DNA of 12,931 nt from Bacteroidia bacterium (GTDB taxonomy: Bacteria; Bacteroidota; Bacteroidia; NS11-12g; UBA955): assembly GCA_014376345.1 (NCBI GenBank), contig JACMRS010000058.1, forward strand, positions 1 to 12,931, given 5' to 3'. The notes under the pieces were generated by a model. That model ran no database searches. It saw nothing but the letters and a program-made list of their open reading frames with translations, and was not told the origin of the DNA. Positions 5,993 to 12,587 of the stretch are shown piece after piece (the stretch's first letter is position 1; each line of letters starts with the position of its first letter). The translations under genes and the position numbers were made by a program.

Positions 5993-6749
5993 ATTTGCCT
6001 CCTAGACTGGCGGCCAGGTAGAGTCTGTTCATGCGGGCAATGTTGCCTTGGCTGATTTCTTTCGGGCATTCTGCTGTGCAGGCTCCTGTATTTGAACAGG
6101 CTCCGAAACCTTCAGTATCCATTTGATTTACCATTGCCAGAACTCGCTGATCAGTTTCAGGTTTTCCCTGTGGTAACAAGGACAATTGGGAAACTTTTGC
6201 TGAAACAAATAGCATCGCTGAAGAATTGACACAAGCTGCTACGCAGGCACCACAACCGATGCAAGCGGCACTCATAAATGCTTCATCAGCATCATCTTTT
6301 GGAATTGGCAGCGAATTGGCATCCTGAGCATTTCCGGTATTTACCGAAATATAACCACCCGAGCCTATAATCCTGTCAAAGGCTGACCTGTCAACGGATA
6401 AATCTTTTATTACTGGAAAAGCATTGGCTCTCCAGGGTTCAACAACGATAGTGTCGCCATCTTTAAACGAACGCATGTGAAGCTGACAGGTAGTTACACC
6501 CTTAAGCGGTCCGTGCGGACGGCCATTGATGTGCATACTACATGATCCACAAATTCCTTCTCTGCAATCATGGTCGAATGCAATTGGCTCATCGCCTTTA
6601 GTGATAAGCTCTTCATTCAGCACGTCAAACATTTCCAGGAATGACATGTCCTCAGAAATATCTTTTACTTTATAATCAACAAGTTTGCCGGGAGCATTTA
6701 AGCTTTGCTGCCTCCATACTTTTAACGTCAGATTCATATTACCGCTCAT
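5991..6749 (-). CDS. sdhB: Succinate dehydrogenase/fumarate reductase iron-sulfur subunit
   Basis: This subunit carries electrons from the FAD of SdhA to the haem and quinone sites in SdhC, on the inner face of the cytoplasmic membrane. The 252 residues carry every expected cluster ligand. For the 2Fe-2S centre these are C62, C67 and C70 in CREGICGSC, with C88. For the 4Fe-4S centre they are C163, C166 and C169 in CIGCGAC, with C228. For the 3Fe-4S centre they are C173, C218 and C224 (CSNTGAC). GVTTCQLHM around C88 is typical of the di-haem (B type) family. It is the last gene of the sdhCAB operon, 33 bp after sdhA. A second in-frame ATG at codon 5 is possible as start. Sequence alone cannot tell oxidation of succinate from reduction of fumarate. 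Confidence 0.96.
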   Translation of the reverse strand: MSGNMNLTLKVWRQQSLNAPGKLVDYKVKDISEDMSFLEMFDVLNEELITKGDEPIAFDHDCREGICGSCSMHINGRPHGPLKGVTTCQLHMRSFKDGDTIVVEPWRANAFPVIKDLSVDRSAFDRIIGSGGYISVNTGNAQDANSLPIPKDDADEAFMSAACIGCGACVAACVNSSAMLFVSAKVSQLSLLPQGKPETDQRVLAMVNQMDTEGFGACSNTGACTAECPKEISQGNIARMNRLYLAASLGGK

Positions 6750-6782
6750 ACTTTATATCTTTAATGGCCTTCGCCGTTTTAA

Positions 6783-8759
6783 TTATTTATAGCTTCTATT
6801 TGCAATCTTAATATTCTCGAATTTCAATTCTTCTTTGTGAAGATCCCAGCCGTTGCCTTTGTTTTCCCATGCTGCTACGTAAGCAAAGTTTTCATCATCA
6901 CGCAGTGCTTCACCATCTTCAGTTTGAAACTCTTCACGGAAATGTCCGCCGCAGCTTTCATCCCTGTTTAACGCATCAATACACATCAATTCTCCAAGCT
7001 CCATAAAATCTGCAACCCTTGATGCTTTCTCAAGCTCAGGATTAAATTCTTCATTGAAACCCGGTACTCGCACATCTTTCCAGAACTCATCTTTAAGTGC
7101 CCTGATATCCTTAATTGCGGAGTTTAATCCTTCAGCATTTCTTGCCATACCACATTTATCCCACATGATTTTTCCAAGACGCTTATGAAAATAATCTACC
7201 GAACGCGTTCCTTTAATATTTAAAAGAGCATTTATATTTGCTTTCACTTTATTTTCAGCTTCAACAAATGCCTCGTGGTCTGTTGAAATTGGCTTAGTCA
7301 TAATCTCATTGCTAAGATACGACCCAATAGTATAAGGAATAACGAAGTAGCCATCTGCTAGTCCCTGCATTAAAGCAGATGCTCCAAGCCTGTTTGCACC
7401 GTGGTCGCTGAAATTAGATTCACCCAGACTATACAAACCATTTACAGTAGTCATCAGGTTATAATCTACCCACAATCCACCCATTGTATAGTGTACAGCA
7501 GGGTAAATACGCATCGGCGTTTCATAAGGATTTTCGCCCGTAATCTGTTTGTACATATCAAACAGATTGCCATATTTTTCTTTAACAACCTCTTTACCCA
7601 GACTTAAAATTGTTTCATCATCAGCATTTGGGTTGTTGTTCTTTATTGCTTCAACACGACCGTAACGCATCATGTTGTATTTAAAGTCGAGATACACCGC
7701 CATTTTAGATGTTCCTACACCATAACCGGCATCACATCTTTCTTTAGCAGCACGACTAGCCACGTCTCTTGGCACTAAGTTTCCGAAAGCAGGATAACGT
7801 CTTTCAAGATAGTAGTCGCGTTCTTCTTCAGGAATATCAGTTGGTTTACGTGTATCACCCTGTACTTTTGGAACCCAGATTCTGCCATCATTTCTTAGCG
7901 ATTCAGACATTAGCGTTAACTTAGACTGATGATCTCCTGAAACAGGGATGCAGGTAGGCTGGTTTTGTGTAAAACATGGGTTTGCCATAAATGCACCGCG
8001 TTTGTGCGCTTTCCATGCAGCAGTTACATTGCAACCCATTGCATTAGTAGAAAGATAGAAAACGTTGCCATAACCACCGGTACAAAGCACAACGGCATGT
8101 CCGAAATGGCGTTCTATAGCTCCAGTAATAAGGTTTCTAACGATGATACCACGGGCTTTTTCATCGATAACAACTACGTCAAGCATTTCATGACGGGAAT
8201 ACATGGTAACGTTACCCATTCCAATTTGCCTTTCAAGAGCACTGTATGCACCTAATAGAAGCTGCTGACCTGTCTGACCTGCAGCATAAAATGTTCTTTG
8301 AACCTGTGTGCCTCCGAATGAACGGTTGCTTAGCATTCCGCCGTATTCACGTGCAAATGGAACTCCTTGTGCAACACACTGGTCTATAATATTCGGACTG
8401 ATTTCAGCAAGTCTGTATACGTTTCCTTCACGAGATCTGTAATCGCCGCCTTTAACAGTATCATAGAAAAGACGGTAAACACTGTCACCATCATTCTGAT
8501 AATTTTTTGCTGCATTGATACCACCTTGTGCAGCTATACTGTGTGCACGTCTTGGTGAATCCTGAAAGCAATAGCATTTCACCTTATAACCCAGTTCAGC
8601 AAGTGAAGCAGCTGCCGAAGCACCCGCAAGTCCTGAACCTACAACCAGTATTTCAAGGTTGCGTTTGTTGGAAGGATTAACCAGAGAAACGGTTGATTTG
8701 TATTTGGTCCATTTTTGTTCAATTGAACCTTCAGGTATTTTTGAATCTAATTTTGACAT
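6783..8759 (-). CDS. sdhA: Succinate dehydrogenase/fumarate reductase flavoprotein subunit
   Basis: This is the catalytic subunit that interconverts succinate and fumarate using covalently bound FAD, as part of complex II. Within 658 residues one sees the dinucleotide-binding VVGSGLAGASAA (39-50) and RAHSIAAQGGINAA, whose H73 is the likely covalent FAD attachment. The active-site segment PRDVASR (330-336) contains the expected proton-shuttle arginine, and HYTMGGLWVD (423-432) and SDHGANRLGASAL (451-463) follow. The segment NPCFTQNQPTCIPV (260-273) is typical of the Bacteroidota/epsilon-type enzyme. The length is normal for this group, which is longer than the E. coli SdhA. It sits between sdhC (17 bp gap) and sdhB (33 bp gap), so the three are one operon. 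Confidence 0.97.
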   Translation of the reverse strand: MSKLDSKIPEGSIEQKWTKYKSTVSLVNPSNKRNLEILVVGSGLAGASAAASLAELGYKVKCYCFQDSPRRAHSIAAQGGINAAKNYQNDGDSVYRLFYDTVKGGDYRSREGNVYRLAEISPNIIDQCVAQGVPFAREYGGMLSNRSFGGTQVQRTFYAAGQTGQQLLLGAYSALERQIGMGNVTMYSRHEMLDVVVIDEKARGIIVRNLITGAIERHFGHAVVLCTGGYGNVFYLSTNAMGCNVTAAWKAHKRGAFMANPCFTQNQPTCIPVSGDHQSKLTLMSESLRNDGRIWVPKVQGDTRKPTDIPEEERDYYLERRYPAFGNLVPRDVASRAAKERCDAGYGVGTSKMAVYLDFKYNMMRYGRVEAIKNNNPNADDETILSLGKEVVKEKYGNLFDMYKQITGENPYETPMRIYPAVHYTMGGLWVDYNLMTTVNGLYSLGESNFSDHGANRLGASALMQGLADGYFVIPYTIGSYLSNEIMTKPISTDHEAFVEAENKVKANINALLNIKGTRSVDYFHKRLGKIMWDKCGMARNAEGLNSAIKDIRALKDEFWKDVRVPGFNEEFNPELEKASRVADFMELGELMCIDALNRDESCGGHFREEFQTEDGEALRDDENFAYVAAWENKGNGWDLHKEELKFENIKIANRSYK

Positions 8760-8776
8760 CCGATAGTTATTAAAAA

Positions 8777-9448
8777 TTAATCGATCAGGTTAAAATGCAT
8801 TACAATTGGCATCATTGCGAAAATAAAAGGAATTAAAACCGCAAAACCGGCTCCAACTGCTTTAATAAGCGGTGTATACTTTCTGTGTGTCCAGCCCATT
8901 GTTCTGAAGGCGCTTTGAAAGCCATGCAACAGGTGGTAAGATAAAGAGAACATTGAAAATACATAAAGGACAACTACCCAGATATTATCAAATGCTTCAT
9001 TCATTTTTGCATAAAGAGTGGTACTGCCACCTGTAATTTCATCTGTAAAGCGACTAACTACCCAAAAGTCTTTAAGGTGAACAATCAGAAACATTAAAAG
9101 TAAAGTTCCTAGAAGTCCCATAGAACGCGAGTACCAAGTGCTGTTAGCTGCTCCGTTTTTAGAAGTATATTTAACGGGTCTTTTAGATCCGTTTTGTCCC
9201 CATAATACAAGTCCTTGAATAATATGTAAAATCAAACAGATAAATAATACGATTTCCATGGTGCGGATAACAGGATTGCTTCCGAAAAATTCAGCAACTT
9301 CATTGAAGGTTTCGCCTCCGTCATTAAAGAATATGCATGCATTTACACTGCAGTGTACCAAAAGAAAAGTGATAAGAAATAACCCGGTAAGAGCCATCAC
9401 TATTTTTTTACCGATACTGGATGTAATAAACGTTGTAAACCAATTCAT
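8777..9448 (-). CDS. sdhC: Succinate dehydrogenase/fumarate reductase cytochrome b subunit (di-haem type)
   Basis: This membrane anchor of complex II holds two haems b and the menaquinone site. The 223 residues show five hydrophobic segments, at roughly 14-37, 63-84, 110-130, 155-178 and 196-218. Histidines at the expected places are H32 (LLVHCSV), H75 (LILHIIQG), H124 (LIVHLKD) and H172 (YHLLHG). They correspond by order to the four haem ligands known in the Bacillus and Wolinella enzymes. The Glu that lies two residues before the last ligand in Wolinella fumarate reductase is Ser here (S170). First gene of the operon; a TAnnTTTG box lies 23 bases upstream of the ATG, and the weak AAGG before the start may help ribosome binding. 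Confidence 0.95.
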   Translation of the reverse strand: MNWFTTFITSSIGKKIVMALTGLFLITFLLVHCSVNACIFFNDGGETFNEVAEFFGSNPVIRTMEIVLFICLILHIIQGLVLWGQNGSKRPVKYTSKNGAANSTWYSRSMGLLGTLLLMFLIVHLKDFWVVSRFTDEITGGSTTLYAKMNEAFDNIWVVVLYVFSMFSLSYHLLHGFQSAFRTMGWTHRKYTPLIKAVGAGFAVLIPFIFAMMPIVMHFNLID

Positions 9449-9471
9449 TGTGAGCCTTTATTATTTAACTG

Positions 9472-9479
9472 CAAATTTA
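9472..9479 (-). promoter_or_regulatory. Promoter -7 box TAAATTTG for sdhCAB
   Basis: An exact TAnnTTTG match on the minus strand, 23 bases before the sdhC ATG at 9448. No clear TTG at the -33 distance. The spacing equals that of other boxes in the window, which supports both the promoter and the start codon. Confidence 0.6.
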
Positions 9480-9532
9480 TCATTTATTGCATGAAAAATT
9501 CTTTTTTCTTTTACTAAAATTTTATTTAAACT

Positions 9533-9553
9533 GATTATAAGTAATGATTATAA
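9533..9553. repeat. Direct repeat GATTATAA in the sdhC-pyrD divergent region
   Basis: GATTATAA occurs at 9533-9540 and 9546-9553, 13 bp apart. It lies in the AT-rich 243-bp region between the divergent sdh and pyrD promoters. It may be a binding site, or chance in such AT-rich DNA. Nothing else stands out in this gap besides the two -7 boxes. Confidence 0.25.
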
Positions 9554-9661
9554 TTAGCTGTAATTCAATATATTAAATTAAAATATTTTTTTATATAATT
9601 AACTTTTAGATGGCAAAAAAATAAACATCCTTATCATAGATATTAAAAAGCGTCAAAAGGT

Positions 9662-9669
9662 TAATTTTG
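9662..9669 (+). promoter_or_regulatory. Promoter -7 box TAATTTTG for pyrD
   Basis: An exact TAnnTTTG match 22 bases before the GTG at 9692. It supports GTG rather than the downstream ATG at 9725 as start. No obvious -33 TTG. Confidence 0.6.
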
Positions 9670-9691
9670 CGCACCGATAAATTTAAATTCC

Positions 9692-10726
9692 GTGTATAGC
9701 TTAATCAAAAAATCTTTGTTCCTGATGCAGCCTGAAAAGGCCCATTATTTTACCATGTCTTTACTTAAAACCGGACTTAAAATTCCGATAGTTAGTGGCA
9801 TTATTAAATCTTTAGGTAAAGGAAAGAATACAAATGAAAGTATTCAGGCATTCGGACTTACATTTCCTAATGTAATAGGATTGGCTGCAGGTTTTGATAA
9901 AAATGCGATGTTTCTTGAAGAGTTATCAGCTTTGGGTTTCGGACATATTGAAATTGGAACGGTAACTCCAAAACCGCAAGATGGCAATGAGAAACCACGC
10001 CTTTTCCGATTGGTAAAGGACAATGCACTAATTAACCGGATGGGTTTTAATAATGATGGGGTTGAAGTGGTTGCTGAAAGATTGAAAAAAAGACCGGCAG
10101 GTTTGATTGTTGGTGGAAATATCGGCAAAAATAAAGTGACTCCAAATGAAAATGCTCTCGATGATTATGTCATTTGTTTCAAGGCATTGTATAATGTAGT
10201 TGATTATTTTACTGTTAATGTAAGCAGTCCGAATACACCGGGTCTCCGTGACCTCCAGGAAAAAGAACCGCTTACACACCTTTTGAAATCGCTTATCGCT
10301 TTAAGAGGTGAAATTGTGGCATCGGGTGAATCTTCAATCGTAAGACCCGTATTACTGAAAATAGCTCCTGATCTTACCGACAGTCAGTTAGATGATATTG
10401 CTGCTTTGGCAGTAGAAGCAGGAATTGATGGATTAATTGCGACTAACACAACTATTTCAAGGGCAGAACTAAATACTTCAACAGAAGATCTAGAAAAAAT
10501 TGGTGCAGGGGGATTAAGCGGTGAGCCGGTTGAAGACAAAAGTACTTATGTGATTCAATATCTTTCAAAAAAGCTGAATGGCGCCATGCCAATTATAGGT
10601 GTAGGCGGTATTCACGATGTAAAAGGGGCAAAAGATAAACTTGATGCAGGGGCAACTTTACTTCAGCTTTATACGGGGTTTATATTTAAAGGTCCCGCTT
10701 TAATAGGAAAAATTAAAAACCTTTAA
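9692..10726 (+). CDS. pyrD: Dihydroorotate dehydrogenase, class 2 (quinone-dependent)
   Basis: PyrD oxidises dihydroorotate to orotate in pyrimidine synthesis. Class 2 enzymes use FMN, sit at the cytoplasmic membrane and pass electrons to quinone. The 344 residues start from a GTG: MYSLIKKSLFLMQPEKAHYFT matches the class 2 N-terminal membrane-binding helices, which a start at the internal ATG (9725) would cut. Motifs: NVIGLAAGFDKN (60-71), KPRLFRL (101-107), NRMGFNN (115-121), NVSSPNTPGLR (176-186) with the catalytic serine, LLKIAPDL (221-228), IATNTT (249-254), GVGGI (303-307) and LLQLYTGF (323-330). It is divergent from sdhCAB, which also feeds the quinone pool. Its TAA ends one base before the stop of the convergent MCE gene. 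Confidence 0.97.
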   Translation: MYSLIKKSLFLMQPEKAHYFTMSLLKTGLKIPIVSGIIKSLGKGKNTNESIQAFGLTFPNVIGLAAGFDKNAMFLEELSALGFGHIEIGTVTPKPQDGNEKPRLFRLVKDNALINRMGFNNDGVEVVAERLKKRPAGLIVGGNIGKNKVTPNENALDDYVICFKALYNVVDYFTVNVSSPNTPGLRDLQEKEPLTHLLKSLIALRGEIVASGESSIVRPVLLKIAPDLTDSQLDDIAALAVEAGIDGLIATNTTISRAELNTSTEDLEKIGAGGLSGEPVEDKSTYVIQYLSKKLNGAMPIIGVGGIHDVKGAKDKLDAGATLLQLYTGFIFKGPALIGKIKNL

Positions 10727-10727
10727 T

Positions 10728-11696
10728 TTAATTTCCGTTAGCTTTATCACTGGCTTCCATAGCTTTTTTTCTTTGTCCTTTTGTAAAAGGAATAGGAATG
10801 TATTTAGCAGGAAACTTATTAAGATCTTTAATAACAGCATCTAAATCCTGAGCTGTTTTTGTAAGTGAATCGTATAATGATTTGTCATTAACAAGCTGAC
10901 CTAAGGTGCCTTCACCTTTGTTAATTTTATCTAGCATGGATCCTAATGTACCCATGGCTGCGTTGGCTCTGTCTACTGTTTCTTTCAGGTTGAGTGCAGC
11001 CAGATTCTGACTTGTTTTTTCAAGGTTATCAACAATAGAATTGATTTTCTGATTGTTATTTTTCAGATTGGTAGCAATGGATTCGGTACTTGATATAATA
11101 CTTGCAATACGCGGCTTGTTTTCAGAAATCAACGAATTAAGATTGTCTGTTGTTTGCCTGAAAGACCTTAATGAAGCTGAAAGATTAGCTATTGCAGCAT
11201 CAATTTCTTTGTTTTTAAGAAGTGTGTCAAGAGAGCCAAGAACACTATTAATTTTAATAGAAATAGGATCAAGTTTACTATTAATAGCATCAGTAATACT
11301 TGCTGCCATGTCAGATCTTAATTCATCACCATCTTTAGCAAGATCTGTTCCGGCGCCAAGCTGAAGTTCAATTGCTTTGCTGCCAAAAAGATCTGAACTG
11401 ATAATTCTTGCCACGCTGCTTTTTGGAATTTTAATATCTTCAGTTATATCGAAATCAACCCTGATAGCAAGAGTTTTATTATCGATGTTAATTTCAGTTA
11501 TACTGCCAACTTTAAAGCCATTTAATAAAACAGGGTTTGCTTTTGCCAGTCCTGAAGCATTAGTGTATATGGAATGAAGAGTAATATTTCTTGAAAAGAA
11601 ACTTCCTTTTCCTGAAAGATAATTATAACCAAGCACCAAAAAAGCGATGGAAATAGTTGTTAAAATGCCAATCTTAGTTTCGTTATTGATCTTCAA
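10728..11696 (-). CDS. MCE/MlaD family lipid-transport protein
   Basis: MCE proteins form periplasmic rings or tubes that carry phospholipids between the inner and outer membranes, usually with an MlaE/MlaF ABC transporter. The 322 residues show one N-terminal membrane segment (about 8-27: IGILTTISIAFLVLGYNYL). One MCE domain follows (about 37-115), with NPVLLNGFKVGSITEI and the typical SSDLFGSKAIELQLG. A long helical region (about 140-295) contains repeated Ser/Asn/Leu-rich stretches, and the C-terminal tail is basic. It faces the periplasm, held by its N-terminal helix. The permease and ATPase partners are not in the window. It lies 46 bp after the amidase gene and has its own -7 box, so it may be transcribed both ways. 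I give no symbol because several MCE paralogues exist. Confidence 0.92.
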   Translation of the reverse strand: MKINNETKIGILTTISIAFLVLGYNYLSGKGSFFSRNITLHSIYTNASGLAKANPVLLNGFKVGSITEINIDNKTLAIRVDFDITEDIKIPKSSVARIISSDLFGSKAIELQLGAGTDLAKDGDELRSDMAASITDAINSKLDPISIKINSVLGSLDTLLKNKEIDAAIANLSASLRSFRQTTDNLNSLISENKPRIASIISSTESIATNLKNNNQKINSIVDNLEKTSQNLAALNLKETVDRANAAMGTLGSMLDKINKGEGTLGQLVNDKSLYDSLTKTAQDLDAVIKDLNKFPAKYIPIPFTKGQRKKAMEASDKANGN

Positions 11697-11722
11697 AAGT
11701 CAAAATTTTAGAGTTATTACTG

Positions 11723-11730
11723 CAAAAATA
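11723..11730 (-). promoter_or_regulatory. Promoter -7 box TATTTTTG for the MCE gene
   Basis: An exact TAnnTTTG match on the minus strand, 26 bases before the ATG at 11696, inside the 46-bp gap after the amidase gene. The sequence is T-rich, so a chance match is somewhat more likely here. No -33 TTG seen. Confidence 0.45.
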
Positions 11731-11742
11731 CAACAAACGGGC

Positions 11743-12552
11743 TTATTTGCCTTTGTATTTTTTCACTGCTTTAAAAATTGCTGTAGCTACTAATACTTGT
11801 CCGCTATCTGAACCGATAACTTTTCTGTCGCTGGCATTAGTCAGAAATCCTGTTTCTACAAGTACTCCGGGCATTGCAGTTTTCCAAAGAACTAAAAATC
11901 CTGCATCTTTTACCCCTCTGCTTTTTAAGCCTGTTTTTTTTACAAATTCATTTTCAACGTAACCGGCAAACTTAATACTTTGTTCTCTGTATGCATTTTG
12001 TACAAGTGACATTATTATATGTCCGGCAGGAGAATTTGGATCAAATCCTTCGTAATTTTTATTTTTCTCATAATCTTCTTCAAGAAGAATGGCTGAATTT
12101 TCACGTTTAGCTACAAGCAGATTGCTTTCCGACTTGTGAAGACCCATTAAATAAGTCTCTGTTCCGGTGGCTGCTTTGTTGTCATTTGCATTGCAATGGA
12201 TAGAAATAAAAAGGTCGGCACTATTTTTGTTAGCGATGTTGCTTCGTTCACTTAATTCAATAAATTTATCCGTTGTGCGTGTATATATAACCTTTACTCC
12301 TTTGAGGCTATCCTCTATCATTTTGCCCAGTTTAAGGGCAATTGCCAGTGTTACGTTTTTTTCGTTGCTGCTGCCACCGTTACATCCCGGATCATGTCCT
12401 CCATGTCCTGCATCAATTACAACAATATCAAAGACATTTGTATGCGGTTTTTTAAAGGATGTACAGCATAAAATTGCAATTAGTACAAAGAATATAGATT
12501 TTAAAATGTTTCGCACGTATTTACCCTGTTTAATTTTAAGTAACTTTGCCAT
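11743..12552 (-). CDS. N-acetylmuramoyl-L-alanine amidase (Amidase_3, zinc-dependent)
   Basis: This enzyme cuts the bond between N-acetylmuramic acid and L-alanine in peptidoglycan and acts in the periplasm, usually in daughter-cell separation or wall turnover. Of 269 residues, 14-33 form a hydrophobic export or anchor segment (NILKSIFFVLIAILCC). Two cysteines end it, but they do not form a standard lipobox. The catalytic domain starts with VVIDAGHGGHDPG (H50). The zinc and catalytic residues follow as E64 (SSNEKN), H119 (FISIHCNA) and E233 (VLVETGFLTN), all intact. An insert of about 45 residues (about 138-182) lies between the third and fourth motifs, as in AmiC-like regulated amidases where a helix blocks the site; that parallel is inferred. 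It lies upstream of the MCE gene and divergent from the OstA/LptD-like gene, whose -7 box falls within its first codons. Confidence 0.95.
   Translation of the reverse strand: MAKLLKIKQGKYVRNILKSIFFVLIAILCCTSFKKPHTNVFDIVVIDAGHGGHDPGCNGGSSNEKNVTLAIALKLGKMIEDSLKGVKVIYTRTTDKFIELSERSNIANKNSADLFISIHCNANDNKAATGTETYLMGLHKSESNLLVAKRENSAILLEEDYEKNKNYEGFDPNSPAGHIIMSLVQNAYREQSIKFAGYVENEFVKKTGLKSRGVKDAGFLVLWKTAMPGVLVETGFLTNASDRKVIGSDSGQVLVATAIFKAVKKYKGK
12541..12548 (+). promoter_or_regulatory. Promoter -7 box TAACTTTG for the OstA/LptD-like gene
   Basis: An exact TAnnTTTG match on the plus strand, lying inside the first codons of the divergent amidase gene. The expected transcription start, about 12555, is compatible with a start codon at 12588. 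The amidase side has a one-mismatch box, TATTCTTG (12576-12569, minus), so the two promoters would overlap face to face. Confidence 0.5.
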
Positions 12553-12587
12553 CTGTTAATGACTCTAACAAGAATAGTGCCTTTCTT

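Noticed and set aside
12167..12559. 130-codon open frame on the plus strand opposite the amidase gene
   Set aside because: It mirrors conserved amidase codons and has no recognisable domain or start signal.
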